60,274 bases of DNA from assembly GCF_029894125.1 (NCBI RefSeq), contig NZ_JARXYZ010000045.1, forward strand, positions 1 through 60,274, given 5' to 3'. The DNA comes from Kitasatospora sp. MAA19. GTDB taxonomy: Bacteria > Actinomycetota > Actinomycetes > Streptomycetales > Streptomycetaceae. Below are positions 1-13,504 of this stretch, in pieces. How positions within the stretch are numbered: the first letter of the stretch is position 1; each line of letters opens with the position of its first letter. The position numbers were made by a program, and so were the translations under genes. The notes below the pieces were generated by a model. That model ran no database searches and had not been told where the DNA came from. It saw only the letters and a program-made list of their open reading frames with translations.

Positions 1-84
1 TACATTCCGAACCCGGAAGCTAAGCCTTACAGCGCCGATGGTACTGCAGGGGGGACCCTGTGGGAGAGTAGGACGCCGCCGAAC
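1..84 (+). rRNA. rrf: 5S rRNA, 3' part
   Basis: The window opens inside a 5S ribosomal RNA. The bases from 1 to about 84 follow the conserved actinomycete 5S 3' half, including the segment around ATTCCGAACCCGGAAGCTAA and the final GAGTAGGACGCCGCCGAAC. The 5' part lies outside the window. The exact mature end is uncertain by a few bases. Its position directly before a strong terminator fits the end of a 16S-23S-5S operon transcribed rightward. Confidence 0.95.
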
Positions 85-96
85 AATCATTCCAAG

Positions 97-129
97 AAGA
101 CCCCCTCCCGTCCGGGAGGGGGTCTTTTT
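97..129 (+). terminator. rRNA operon intrinsic terminator
   Basis: A perfect 13-bp stem, AAGACCCCCTCCC (97-109) with its complement at 114-126 and a 4-base loop, runs into a T-tract (TCTTTTT). It starts about 12 bases after the 5S end, as expected for the terminator of an rrn operon. Confidence 0.95.
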
Positions 130-161
130 GCGTTACCCTCTGCCGACACACGAACCAGAGC

Positions 162-1064
162 TTGTCGGAGAGGCGCGATCCGTTGCAGAACCTGACCCTT
201 ACCTGGCAGTCCGCCGGGGGCGCCGCGGTCGCTCTCTACGGTGGCGCGTACGCCGCCTCCAGGGTCCGGAGGACGTCGCTGTCGGCACTGCTGCGGGAGG
301 CCGGCACGCTGCTGGCACTGTTCGCGCTCTGGCAGCTGGTGGGACACCTCTCGGTGATGAGCGCGGACCATGCGCTGGACCGGGCGAGCTGGGTCCACCG
401 CACCGAGTTGGCGATCGGACTGCCGGACGAGGCGTCCTGGCAGGCGGCGATCACGCCCTACCCGGTGCTGGTGAAGCTGGCGAACTACTACTACGCGGTG
501 ATGCACTTCGCGGTGATGCTGGCCGTGTTGCTCTGGGTGTTCCTGCGGCACCGGGAGCGGTACGCGTGGGTGCGCAACACGGTGGTGATCACCACGGCGG
601 TCTGCCTGCTGGTGCAGTTCATCCCGGTGGCGCCGCCCCGGATGCTGCCGCAGAACGGGTTCGTCGACGTGGCCGCGGAGTACGGGCAGTCGGTGTACGG
701 CGGCGCGGTGGGCGGGGTGGTGGTGGCCGACCAGCTGTCGGCGATGCCGTCGGTGCACGTCGCGTGGTGCGTGCTGGCGGCGGTCGCGGTGGTCAGGCTG
801 TCGTCGAGCCGGCTGCGGTGGGCGATGGTGCTGCACCCGGTGCTGACCGTCGCGGTGGTCGTGGTGACCGCGAACCACTTCTGGTCGGACGGCATCGTGG
901 CCGTCGTGATCCTGCTCCTCGCGTACGCCGTGCAGGCGGTGGTGGCACGCCGCCGGGGCCGGGCCTCCGTCGACACGGAGGTCCGACCCCGGCGCACTGC
1001 GGCGGATCAGCCGCAGCAGGGGAATCCGGTGGAACAGGCGAATCAGCCGCAGCAGGTCACTTGA
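162..1064 (+). CDS. PAP2-superfamily membrane phosphatase/phosphotransferase
   Basis: This 300-residue integral membrane protein has about six hydrophobic segments. It carries the PAP2 signature in its inositolphosphotransferase (Aur1/Ipt1-like) form: PVAPPRML near residue 160, SAMPSVH near 197-203 and, further on, ANHFWSD with the catalytic His and Asp. Members remove phosphate from, or transfer it between, lipid phosphates at the outer face of the membrane. The exact substrate cannot be read from the sequence. Translation probably begins at TTG 162, because no ATG or GTG fits the N-terminus better, and the ribosome site is weak. The gene follows the rrn terminator and its last 8 bases overlap the convergent transporter gene. 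Confidence 0.8.
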   Translation: MSERRDPLQNLTLTWQSAGGAAVALYGGAYAASRVRRTSLSALLREAGTLLALFALWQLVGHLSVMSADHALDRASWVHRTELAIGLPDEASWQAAITPYPVLVKLANYYYAVMHFAVMLAVLLWVFLRHRERYAWVRNTVVITTAVCLLVQFIPVAPPRMLPQNGFVDVAAEYGQSVYGGAVGGVVVADQLSAMPSVHVAWCVLAAVAVVRLSSSRLRWAMVLHPVLTVAVVVVTANHFWSDGIVAVVILLLAYAVQAVVARRRGRASVDTEVRPRRTAADQPQQGNPVEQANQPQQVT

Positions 1065-1620
1065 CCGGGAGGGCGATCCGCCCCCAGGAGCCGTTGCTGA
1101 GCGCCGAGGTGGCCCAGTACCAGGCGGCGAGCCCGGAGACGGCCGCGACCCAGCCGGCGAACTTGGCGAGGCCGCTGTAGCCGCCGAAGGCGGCGATGGC
1201 GGACAGCAGCAGGGAGAGCGTCAGCAGGCCGTAGACGGCGCGGCTGAACAGTCCCGCGCCCCAGCTGGCGGCGGTGAGGGTGAGGGCGAGCAGGGCCCAC
1301 AGCAGCAGGAACAGGCCGGTCGCGTTCTTGCCCGCTCCGCCGGCCACTGACCAGGTCGCCCAGAAGGCGCCGAGGCTGGTGAAGGCGGTGCCGGTGAAGC
1401 CCTCGCCGCCGCGGAGCTGCCAGAGGCCCGCGATGAAGAGGGTGACGCCGCCGACCAGATGGGCGAGGGGTGCCGCGTCCCCGACTCCGGTGCCGCTGAA
1501 GACGCCGGTGGAGAGCAGGCCGTAGGCGAGCAGTGTGAGGCCGAGTGCGAGGTAGCCGAGGTTACCCGCGTCGGCTCCGGTGGAACGGGCGTTCGTTGCC
1601 CCGGTAGCTTCGTTGCTCAC
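1057..1620 (-). CDS. GPR1/FUN34/YaaH (SatP-like) acetate transporter family protein
   Basis: This 187-residue protein has six predicted membrane segments. The N-terminal GNLGYLALGLTLL and the internal GLWQLRGGEGFTGTAFTSLGAFW resemble the GPR1/FUN34/YaaH family, which moves acetate and succinate across the cytoplasmic membrane. GTG 1620 is preceded by a good ribosome site (GGAG within AAAGGAGCC). The gene lies downstream of osaC on the same strand but is separated by 314 bases, so it probably has its own promoter. Its 3' end overlaps the convergent PAP2 gene by 8 bases, with no visible terminator between them. The family call is firm; substrate preference is inferred. Confidence 0.85.
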   Translation of the reverse strand: MSNEATGATNARSTGADAGNLGYLALGLTLLAYGLLSTGVFSGTGVGDAAPLAHLVGGVTLFIAGLWQLRGGEGFTGTAFTSLGAFWATWSVAGGAGKNATGLFLLLWALLALTLTAASWGAGLFSRAVYGLLTLSLLLSAIAAFGGYSGLAKFAGWVAAVSGLAAWYWATSALSNGSWGRIALPVK

Positions 1621-1934
1621 CGGAGGCTCCTTTCACTCTGGGCGCGCGCAGGGCGCAGTGAACGCAGTGGTGTGGTCCGATGAGGTGGATGCGCGCGACC
1701 GCGCCGAGGGCGCACGGCTGGAGCGTGCGCGGGCTGCGGTCAGAAGTGATGGGCCAGCGGGAGAGCCGCTGGTCGCGTCCCCGCCGAGGGATTCCCCGGT
1801 GAGATCGGTGTACCCGGCCCCACTCGCTTGTACCCTTGTGAATCGCACAATTTGTGACGTCGTCAGCTGTGGACCGCTCAGGGTTGGTCCCGGCACGGGC
1901 CGTGGCCGATCAGGAACGACCCGGTCCGGTCCGC
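1621..1934. other. Intergenic region between osaC and the SatP-like gene
   Basis: No convincing gene is present in these 314 bases. They contain overlapping CRP-like palindromes at 1836-1861 (separate entry). They also hold a near-duplicate 16-17-base segment: GGACCGCTCAGGGTTG at 1871 and GGTCCGCTCAGGGGTTG at 1929, the second overlapping the osaC stop codon. No strong intrinsic terminator for osaC was found. Confidence 0.6.
1836..1861. promoter_or_regulatory. Overlapping TTGTG/CACAA palindromes, possible CRP-type operator
   Basis: TTGTG-N5-CACAA (1836-1850) overlaps CACAA-T-TTGTG (1846-1856), giving three alternating half-sites in 21 bases. The half-sites resemble CRP/FNR-family TGTGA boxes. 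The site lies about 216 bases upstream of the SatP-like start and would serve that gene. The spacing within each palindrome (5 and 1) differs from the classical N6, so the identity of the binding protein is open. Confidence 0.35.
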
Positions 1935-4496
1935 TCAGGGGTTGCGCTGGGTCGGCACTCGCAGGGTCAGGATGGCCATGTCGTCGGACGGCGGTTCCGG
2001 GGCGAAGCGCTCGACGGCCCGCTGCACCCGCATCGCGACCGCGCCGGCGGTCAGGCCGGTGCAGCCGGTGAGCACCTCGGCGAGGCCGTCGTCGCCCAGC
2101 ATCCGGCGGCCCTCGCGGCGTTCGGTGACGCCGTCGGTGACGCACAGCAGCACCTCGCCGGGGGAGAGCACCAGGCGTTCGGCGGTGAGGTCGAGGTCGT
2201 CCATGACCCCGAGCAGCGGTTGCGGGGTGGCGGCGCGGTCGACCTGGCCGTCGGTGCGCAGCCGCAGCGGCAGCGGGTGGCCGGCGCAGACCAGGGACAG
2301 CTCGGTGCTGCCGTCCGGGCGGGGCGTCAGTTCGCCGTAGAGCAGGGTGAGGAAGCGGCTGCGCGAACCCTCGTCCAGGATGGCCGCGTTGAGGCGGCTG
2401 AGCACCTGTGGCGCGTCCAGGCCCTCGCGGGCGAGCAGGCGCAGCGAGTGCCGGGCGAGGCCGGTGACCGAGGCGGCCTCGGGACCGGTGCCGCAGACGT
2501 CGCCGATGGCGAAGCCGTAGGTGCCCTCGCGGATGGTGAACAGGTCGTAGAAGTCCCCGCCGACCTCGTTGCCCTCACCGGCGGCCTGGTAGTAGACGTC
2601 TACCTCGACGCCCGGGATCTCGGGCAGGTCCGGCGGCAGCAGGCTGCGCTGCAGGGCCTGGCTGGTGGCGGTGCGCTCGGAGTAGAGGCGGGAGTTGTCG
2701 AGGGCGAGGGCGGCCCGGCGGGAGAGGTCCTCGGCGAGTTCGAGGATCTCCTGGCGGAACCGGACACCGGCCGGGACGCCGAGCGCCAGCAGGCCGATGA
2801 CCCGGTTGCGGGCGGTCAGCGGCAGGACGACGGTCTCGCCGAGCAGGCCGGCGAGTTCGGGGCTGTCGGTGAGGCCGCCGGCGGCGGCGGTCTCGGTGGG
2901 CGCCGACCAGAAGCGGACGCCGTGGGTCGGACCGGCCTCGGGGGCGGGGGTCTTGTCGAGCAGGTCGCGCAGCGGGTCGATCCGGTCCTCGTCCTCGTGC
3001 AGGACGAAGGCGAGGCCGGCCGAGGCGCCGTGGTCGCCCTGGGTGTAGACGGCGCACCAGGAGGCGAGGGTGGGGACTGCCATCTGGGCCATCAGGGCGA
3101 GGGTCTGCTCGTGTTCGAGGGTACCGGCGAGCAGATCGGAGGCCTCGACGAGGAAGGACAGCGAGCCCCGGCGCAGCCGTTCGAGCTCGGTCAGCCGGGT
3201 GCTCTCGACCGCGAGGGCGACCCGGTCGGCGGCGAACTGCAGGCGCAGCGCGTCCTCGTTGTCGTAGCGGCCGGGGGCGGCGGTGGCGATGCCGAGCGAG
3301 CCGATCAGCCGGCCCTCGACCTTGAGCGGCACGGTGACCAGGGAGCGCATGCCGCTGCCGGTGAGCAGGGGCAGGCCGGTCGGTCGGGCGGCGAGGTCCT
3401 CGTGCACGGAGGGCAGCCGGGCGGAGTCGTAGCGGTTGCCGGTGTCGACCGGGAAGCGGGTGTGCCGGCGGTGTCCGGAGGTGAGGCCGGTGGCGGCGCG
3501 GACCTCGAACTCGGTCTCGTCGTCGGTGGTGAGCAGCAGGTACGCGGCGTCGGCGTCGAGCAGGTCGCGGGCGCGCTCGACGGTGCGCTGGAGCAGGGTG
3601 TCGAGGTCGTCGGTGGCGACCGGGCCGGCCAGCAGGTCGAGCCGGGGGCCGGCCGGGTCGGTGCGGTCGCCGGGCAGGGCCCGGGCGGGGGAGCGGAGCA
3701 CCGCGCGGTCGGGTTCGAGGACGAGCAGGCAGAGGGTGGAGGGGACGCCCTCGGTGTCGCGGACGCGGACCTGGACGCCGTACACCTCGACCTCGTGGCC
3801 GTCTGCGCGCCGGACGCCGTAGCCGCCCTCCCAGCGGGCCAGCCGCAGGGTGTCGGTCAGGCCGAGGCCGCGGCCGGCCGACGGCGGCCAGACGGCGAGG
3901 TCGGCCCAGGGGCGGCCGAGGACGGTGGCGGCGGGGCGCTGGAAGAGCGCCTCGGCGTCCGGGTTCCAGGCCAGGACGCGGCCGTCCTCGTCGAGCTGGA
4001 CGACGGCGACGTGGACCGGGCCGGGGCTGCTGGGCAGGTCGCTGCCGGGGGTCGCGGGGACGGCGTAGCGGGTGCCGGCCACGGGGGCGGGCAGCGCGAG
4101 CCGGAACCAGACGGTCTTGCGGCCGGCCGCGTACTCGACGCCCCAGCGTTCGGCGAGGGCGGAGCACATCAGCAGGCCGCGGCCGCCTTCGCCGTCGGGG
4201 TCGGCGTAGCGGTCGGAGGCGGTGACGGGGCCGTCGCCGAGGGAGGGGAGGCCGCGCTCCGGGTGGTGGTCGGTGACCTCGATCCGGACGGTGCCCTCCT
4301 CACGCAGGCAGCACACCTCGGCGGCGGTGCCGGCGTGCACGACGGCGTTGGTGACCAGTTCGCTGACCAGGACGACGGCGTCGTCGACGACCTCGGGCAG
4401 CCCCCAGCCGAGCAGCGCGTCCCGGACGAAGCCCCGGGCGGCGGCTGCGGACCGGCCGTCGGGGTCGAAGGTGGCGGCTGCGCGCGCGGTGACCAC
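1935..4496 (-). CDS. osaC: OsaC: anti-sigma-type ATPase/PAS/GAF/PP2C multidomain regulator
   Basis: This 853-residue cytoplasmic regulator has four parts. Residues 1-135 are an RsbW-like HATPase with the N-box at VTNAVVHAG (Asn50) and GEGGRGL. A PAS domain lies around 170-270. Two GAF-like sensor regions span about 290-620. A SpoIIE/PP2C phosphatase at 640-850 has VGGDFYDLF, GDVCGTGPEAA and CVTDGVTE. This architecture and its position divergent from osaAB match OsaC of Streptomyces coelicolor, which is linked to sigma-B control and recovery after osmotic stress. The N-terminal kinase would bind or phosphorylate an anti-anti-sigma factor and the C-terminal phosphatase would reverse this. GTG 4496 has AGAGGAGA just upstream. 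Partner proteins are not encoded nearby. Confidence 0.88.
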   Translation of the reverse strand: MVTARAAATFDPDGRSAAAARGFVRDALLGWGLPEVVDDAVVLVSELVTNAVVHAGTAAEVCCLREEGTVRIEVTDHHPERGLPSLGDGPVTASDRYADPDGEGGRGLLMCSALAERWGVEYAAGRKTVWFRLALPAPVAGTRYAVPATPGSDLPSSPGPVHVAVVQLDEDGRVLAWNPDAEALFQRPAATVLGRPWADLAVWPPSAGRGLGLTDTLRLARWEGGYGVRRADGHEVEVYGVQVRVRDTEGVPSTLCLLVLEPDRAVLRSPARALPGDRTDPAGPRLDLLAGPVATDDLDTLLQRTVERARDLLDADAAYLLLTTDDETEFEVRAATGLTSGHRRHTRFPVDTGNRYDSARLPSVHEDLAARPTGLPLLTGSGMRSLVTVPLKVEGRLIGSLGIATAAPGRYDNEDALRLQFAADRVALAVESTRLTELERLRRGSLSFLVEASDLLAGTLEHEQTLALMAQMAVPTLASWCAVYTQGDHGASAGLAFVLHEDEDRIDPLRDLLDKTPAPEAGPTHGVRFWSAPTETAAAGGLTDSPELAGLLGETVVLPLTARNRVIGLLALGVPAGVRFRQEILELAEDLSRRAALALDNSRLYSERTATSQALQRSLLPPDLPEIPGVEVDVYYQAAGEGNEVGGDFYDLFTIREGTYGFAIGDVCGTGPEAASVTGLARHSLRLLAREGLDAPQVLSRLNAAILDEGSRSRFLTLLYGELTPRPDGSTELSLVCAGHPLPLRLRTDGQVDRAATPQPLLGVMDDLDLTAERLVLSPGEVLLCVTDGVTERREGRRMLGDDGLAEVLTGCTGLTAGAVAMRVQRAVERFAPEPPSDDMAILTLRVPTQRNP

Positions 4497-4910
4497 GTTG
4501 CCACTTCTCCTCTGCTGCTCTTGCCCTGGCTGTCCGGGGGTGCGGCGCCGACTCCCGGTGCGCGCCGTCGGGTGGCGGCGGCGCTGGGGCGGGTCGTGGC
4601 CCGGTGCAGCGCTCCACCCTACTTTCCGCTTGGTTCCCCGTGGGGGCGGGGCGTCGAAACAGGCACCAGAGGGTGATTCTGCCCACCTGTTTCGGACGGC
4701 CGGCTACCAACCGAGCGCAACCGGCCGTACACCCGGCGCCAGTGCTGCCAGACTGGGGGGTCCGCGACGGCCGGTCGGAGCAGTACGGTCGGTGCGGGTG
4801 CCGGTGTGCCGTGTGGGCGGCCGGTACGCAGCCCGACCGGGCCGGTGTCCCGGTGCGTGCCGTACCGGCACGCACGGTCACCGGACAGTTCACGATGTGG
4901 GAGGGGCCCG
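4497..4910. other. Divergent osaC-osaA promoter region
   Basis: These 414 bases separate the divergent starts of osaC and osaA and must hold both promoters. No gene is supported. The notable element is an inverted repeat at 4655-4694 (separate entry). A weak sigma-B-like arrangement (GCGT-N16-GGGTGA, 4651-4676) can be read toward osaA, but the last bases do not fit the usual GGGTAY. Confidence 0.55.
4655..4694. promoter_or_regulatory. Inverted repeat CGAAACAGG...CCTGTTTCG between osaC and osaA
   Basis: Two 9-base arms, CGAAACAGG (4655-4663) and CCTGTTTCG (4686-4694), are exact inverted copies 22 bases apart. Inside them lies a smaller CACC-AGAG-GGTG palindrome (4664-4675). The position in the divergent region suggests an operator serving osaC, osaA or both. 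Nothing in the sequence identifies the binding protein. Confidence 0.4.
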
Positions 4911-9581
<4,671 letters not shown>

Positions 9582-9878
9582 CCGCCCGGGAGGGCGTGAA
9601 CCCCGGGGCGGGCCCCGGAGTTCGCGCCGTCCGGTGGGCCGGTTTGCTGGCGGTCGGGCCCGGGAACCGGGTAGGGTCACCGATCGTTGCGAACAGTGAC
9701 CGGATGGCGACACGCTGCTGAGCGTGCGCCGGAGCACTGGCCGCGCGCCGCTCCGGATCGGGTCACGACGGAGCGATGTGCCGGGCGAGGGGGTGCGGCT
9801 AGCATGACCGGGGTAGCGGTGGGCAGTACGCGAGTGCCATCACCGGGCGGCAGTCAGGCGACAGGAGGGCGAGCCCTG
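9582..9878 (+). other. osaA-osaB intergenic region with hairpin and possible osaB promoter
   Basis: A 12-bp hairpin with one mismatch, GAACCCCGGGGC (9598-9609) and GCCCCGGAGTTC (9612-9623), lies 17 bases after the osaA stop and may end osaA transcripts; no T-tract follows. A TAGGGT hexamer at 9672-9677 could be a -10 element for separate osaB transcription. No gene is supported here. An in-frame ATG at 9804 could extend osaB but has no ribosome site. Confidence 0.5.
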
Positions 9879-10514
9879 ATGCAGAAGGCGAAGATCCTCC
9901 TGGTCGACGACCGGCCGGAGAACCTGCTGGCGTTGGAGGCGATCCTCTCCGCGCTGGACCAGACGCTGGTGCGCGCCGTCTCCGGTGAGGAGGCGCTCAA
10001 GGCGCTGCTCACCGACGACTTCGCGGTGATCCTGCTGGACGTCCAGATGCCCGGGATGGACGGCTTCGAGACCGCCGCCCACATCAAGCGGCGCGAGCGC
10101 ACCCGGGACATCCCGATCATCTTCCTGACCGCGATCAACCACGGTCCGCACCACACCTTCCGCGGCTACGCGGCCGGGGCCGTGGACTACATCTCCAAGC
10201 CCTTCGACCCGTGGGTGCTGCGAGCCAAGGTCTCGGTCTTCGTCGACCTGTACGTGAAGAACTGCCAGCTGAAGGAGCAGGCCGCGCTGCTGCGGCTGCA
10301 ACTGGAGGCGGGCGGCGGCGAGCCGGCCCTCGGTGGGGCGCTGCTGGGCGAGCTGTCCGCGCGGCTGGCGGCGGTCGAGGAGCAGGCGGAGGCGCTCGGC
10401 AAGCAGCTGGACGGCGTCGAGGACGCCGGGGTGGCCGCCACCGCGGCGCACCTGGAGCGCAAGCTGGTGGGCCTGCGCCGGGCCCTGGACGCGCTGCGCC
10501 CGGGCACCGCGTAA
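9879..10514 (+). CDS. osaB: OsaB: response regulator, receiver with coiled-coil output
   Basis: This 211-residue protein is an N-terminal receiver (residues 1-125) with KILLVDDRPEN, phospho-acceptor Asp54 in LLDVQMPGMDG, a conserved Thr in FLTA and Lys in YISKPFDP. After the receiver there is only an Ala/Leu/Glu-rich helical tail (about 135-210) with coiled-coil character and no DNA-binding domain. OsaB of S. coelicolor, next to osaA, is required for growth and differentiation under osmotic stress. It presumably receives phosphate from the OsaA kinase or receiver and acts through protein contacts. ATG 9879 has AGGAGGG 10-16 bases upstream and gives the canonical receiver N-terminus. Confidence 0.88.
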   Translation: MQKAKILLVDDRPENLLALEAILSALDQTLVRAVSGEEALKALLTDDFAVILLDVQMPGMDGFETAAHIKRRERTRDIPIIFLTAINHGPHHTFRGYAAGAVDYISKPFDPWVLRAKVSVFVDLYVKNCQLKEQAALLRLQLEAGGGEPALGGALLGELSARLAAVEEQAEALGKQLDGVEDAGVAATAAHLERKLVGLRRALDALRPGTA

Positions 10515-10646
10515 CCGGTCGGTTCGATTCACTCCTTCGGGTGGTTTCCGGGGGCGGTCGGGTGAAACCCGGTCAGCGTGACGGTGTGTCTGCGACACGG
10601 CCCGGCGCCCCGACTCGGGCGCATGTCCACTGGTGGTCCGCCCCGG

Positions 10647-10652
10647 TAGGCT
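10647..10652 (+). promoter_or_regulatory. ftsK -10 element (probable leaderless start)
   Basis: TAGGCT lies 8 bases before the ftsK ATG. No ribosome site lies between them and no clear -35 is visible. The spacing fits a transcript that begins at or next to the start codon. Confidence 0.4.
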
Positions 10653-10660
10653 GCTGACCC

Positions 10661-13366
10661 ATGGCCACTCGTACGCCCGGAAGCGCGGCACGCAACCCGA
10701 GTCCGGGACCGTCCAAGAAGGCCGCGGCGAAGGCCCCGGGCAAGCCGCCCGCGAAGAAGGCGGCGGCCAAGAAGGCGGCCCCGGCGAAGAAGGCGGCGGC
10801 CAAACCGGCTCCGTCGCCCCCGCCGCCGCCCAAACCGATACTCTTCCGCGCCGTCCGGGCCGTCTGGCTCGGCCTGGCGAACAGCCTCGCCGCGATCTTC
10901 CGGGGCTTCGGCGACGGGGCCAAGAACCTCCATCCCGCCCACCGCAAGGACGGGGTGGGCCTGCTGCTGTTCGCGCTCGCGCTGGTGACTGCGGCCGGCA
11001 CCTGGTTCAGCCCGCAGGGCTGGCTCGGTCAGGCGGCCATCGCCGTGGTGTCCGGCCTGTTCGGGCGGCTCGACGTGCTGGTGCCGTTCCTGCTGGCCGG
11101 GATAGCGATCCGGCTCTGGCGCCACCCGGAGCTGCCGGAGGCCAACGGTCGGATCGTGATCGGGCTGAGCGCGCTGCTGGTCGGCGTCCTCGGTCTGGTG
11201 CACATCGGCTGCGGCGCGCCCATGATGGGCAGCGGCGCCTCCCGGATAAGGGCGGCCGGCGGAATCATCGGCTGGGCCGCGTCCACCCCGATGATGGCCG
11301 CCGCCGGGCCCGCGTTGGCCGTGCCGCTGCTCCTGCTGCTGGCCTTCTTCGGGCTGCTGGTGGTCACCGCCACCCCGGTCAACCGCATCCCCGAGCGGCT
11401 GCGCTCGGCCGGCGTACGGCTCGGCGTGGTGGAGCCCGGGCCGGAGGACGAGCTGCGCGGGGGGCGTACGCCGGAGCGGGAGCTGTCCACCGAGCCGCCG
11501 GAGGACGCCGACCCGTCCGCGCTGCCGTTCACCGTGGACACCGACGGCGAGGACCCGCGCGACGAGGTGGGTGCCCGCCGGCGCCGCCGCCGGCGCAAGC
11601 CGGACCCCGCCGTCGGGCCGGACCAGGACGAGCCGGAGGCCGTCCGGGTGTCCCTGGACAAGGAGCCGCCGGACCCGTACGCCACCCGCAACCTCGCCGC
11701 CGGTGCCGCCGCCGACCTGGACGGGGCGCTGGTCTACGGCGTGCCCGCCTCCTCGGCGGTGGCGGACATGATGCACCAGGTGCAGGACCGCACTGCCCCG
11801 CCGGAGGAGGCCGCCGTCCCGGCCGCCCGCAGCGGCGGCCCGGAGGCGCCCGAGGAGCACGGCCCGGCGCCGGTGCGGATGGAGCAGCTCCAGCTCGTCG
11901 GCGACACCACCTACACGCTGCCCCCGCTCGACCTGCTGGAGCGCGGCGGCCCGGCCAAGGCCCGCAGCGCCCTCAACGACGAGGTGGTGGCCCAGCTCAC
12001 CGGCACCTTCTCCGAGTTCAAGGTGGACGCCAGGGTCACCGGCTTCACCCGGGGGCCGACGGTCACCCGCTACGAGGTCGAGCTCGGCCCGGCCGTCAAG
12101 GTGGAGCGGATCACCGCGCTCGCCAAGAACATCGCGTACGCGGTGGCCAGCCCGGACGTGCGGATCATCAGCCCGATCCCGGGCAAGTCCGCGGTCGGCA
12201 TCGAGATCCCCAACCGGGACCGCGAGATGGTCAGCCTGGGCGACCTGCTGCGCTCGCGCACGGCCGCCGAGGACACCCACCCGATGGTCGTCGGCATGGG
12301 TAAGGACGTCGAGGGCCACACCGTGATGGCCAACCTCGCCAAGATGCCGCACATCCTGGTGGCCGGCGCCACCGGCGCGGGCAAGTCGTCCTGCATCAAC
12401 TGCCTGATCACCTCGGTGCTCGCCCGGTCCACCCCGGACGAGGTGCGGATGGTGCTGGTCGACCCCAAGCGGGTCGAGCTGACCGCGTACGAGGGCATCC
12501 CGCACCTGATCACGCCGATCATCACCAACCCCAAGAAGGCCGCCGAGGCCCTCCAGTGGGTGGTGCGCGAGATGGACCTGCGCTACGACGACCTCGCGGC
12601 GTTCGGCTTCCGGCACGTGGACGACTTCAACGCGGCGGTGCGGGCCGGCAAGGTCACCCCGCCGCTCGGCAGCGAGCGCGAGCTGAAGCCGTACCCGTAC
12701 CTGCTGGTGATCGTCGACGAGCTGGCCGACCTGATGATGGTCGCGCCGCGCGACGTCGAGGACTCGGTGGTCCGGATCACCCAGCTGGCCCGCGCGGCCG
12801 GCATCCACCTGGTGCTGGCCACCCAGCGGCCCTCGGTGGACGTGGTCACCGGTCTGATCAAGGCCAACGTGCCGTCCCGGCTGGCCTTCGCGACCTCCGC
12901 GATGGCCGACTCCCGGGTCATCCTGGACCAGCCCGGCGCGGAGAAGCTGATCGGCAAGGGCGACGCGCTCTTCCTGCCGATGGGCGCCAGCAAGCCGATC
13001 CGCATGCAGGGCGCGTTCGTCACCGAGGCGGAGATCGCCGCGGTGGTGCAGCACTGCAAGGACCAGCTGGCCGCCGCCTACCGGGACGACGTGATGGTCG
13101 GCGGCGGGCCCAAGAAGGAGATCGACGAGGAGATCGGCGACGACCTGGACCTGCTGATCCAGGCGGCCGAGCTGGTGGTCTCCACCCAGTTCGGGTCGAC
13201 CTCGATGCTCCAGCGCAAGCTCCGGGTCGGCTTCGCCAAGGCAGGGCGGCTGATGGACCTGATGGAGTCGCGCGGGATCGTCGGTCCGAGCGAGGGCTCC
13301 AAGGCCCGCGACGTCCTGGTGAAGCCGGATGAGCTGGACGGGGTGCTCGTTACCCTGCGCGGGTGA
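10661..13366 (+). CDS. ftsK: DNA translocase FtsK/SpoIIIE
   Basis: This 901-residue septal DNA pump clears chromosomes from the closing division septum. Residues 1-58 are a Lys/Ala/Pro-rich tail. About four membrane segments lie between 97 and 236. An acidic and basic linker (about 255-430) leads to the motor, with Walker A GATGAGKSS (about 569-577), Walker B LLVIVDELADLMM and LATQRPSVDVVTG. The C-terminal gamma winged-helix domain (from about 825) includes STSMLQRKLRVGFAKAGRLMD and would read polar DNA motifs. ATG 10661 is the only start near the conserved region. A hairpin follows the stop codon. Confidence 0.95.
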   Translation: MATRTPGSAARNPSPGPSKKAAAKAPGKPPAKKAAAKKAAPAKKAAAKPAPSPPPPPKPILFRAVRAVWLGLANSLAAIFRGFGDGAKNLHPAHRKDGVGLLLFALALVTAAGTWFSPQGWLGQAAIAVVSGLFGRLDVLVPFLLAGIAIRLWRHPELPEANGRIVIGLSALLVGVLGLVHIGCGAPMMGSGASRIRAAGGIIGWAASTPMMAAAGPALAVPLLLLLAFFGLLVVTATPVNRIPERLRSAGVRLGVVEPGPEDELRGGRTPERELSTEPPEDADPSALPFTVDTDGEDPRDEVGARRRRRRRKPDPAVGPDQDEPEAVRVSLDKEPPDPYATRNLAAGAAADLDGALVYGVPASSAVADMMHQVQDRTAPPEEAAVPAARSGGPEAPEEHGPAPVRMEQLQLVGDTTYTLPPLDLLERGGPAKARSALNDEVVAQLTGTFSEFKVDARVTGFTRGPTVTRYEVELGPAVKVERITALAKNIAYAVASPDVRIISPIPGKSAVGIEIPNRDREMVSLGDLLRSRTAAEDTHPMVVGMGKDVEGHTVMANLAKMPHILVAGATGAGKSSCINCLITSVLARSTPDEVRMVLVDPKRVELTAYEGIPHLITPIITNPKKAAEALQWVVREMDLRYDDLAAFGFRHVDDFNAAVRAGKVTPPLGSERELKPYPYLLVIVDELADLMMVAPRDVEDSVVRITQLARAAGIHLVLATQRPSVDVVTGLIKANVPSRLAFATSAMADSRVILDQPGAEKLIGKGDALFLPMGASKPIRMQGAFVTEAEIAAVVQHCKDQLAAAYRDDVMVGGGPKKEIDEEIGDDLDLLIQAAELVVSTQFGSTSMLQRKLRVGFAKAGRLMDLMESRGIVGPSEGSKARDVLVKPDELDGVLVTLRG

Positions 13367-13393
13367 CCGGCCGGGCCTCCGGCGGGTCCGTGT

Positions 13394-13419
13394 CCCGAAC
13401 GAGGTGTCACTCGTTCGGG
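13394..13419 (+). terminator. Hairpin downstream of ftsK
   Basis: A perfect 10-bp stem, CCCGAACGAG and CTCGTTCGGG, has a 6-base loop and lies 28 bases after the ftsK stop. No T-tract follows, as is common in this GC-rich group. Two more hairpins follow at 13505-13525 and 13533-13546. Confidence 0.55.
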
Positions 13420-13504
13420 GGAGGGTAGGCGCGATGTCGGGAACCGAACGTCCGTACACCGCGTCACAGGCCGGAAAAGCGAACCCCGGGTTCCCCGCGC
13501 GGAT

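Noticed and set aside
1854..4676. Long open frame (about 940 codons) on the plus strand across osaC
   Set aside because: It is antisense to a clear multidomain gene; its product is low-complexity Gly/Ala/Val-rich with no domain. High GC creates such frames.
4651..4676. Sigma-B promoter toward osaA
   Set aside because: GCGT-N16-GGGTGA departs from the GGGTAY -10; kept only as a comment in the region entry.
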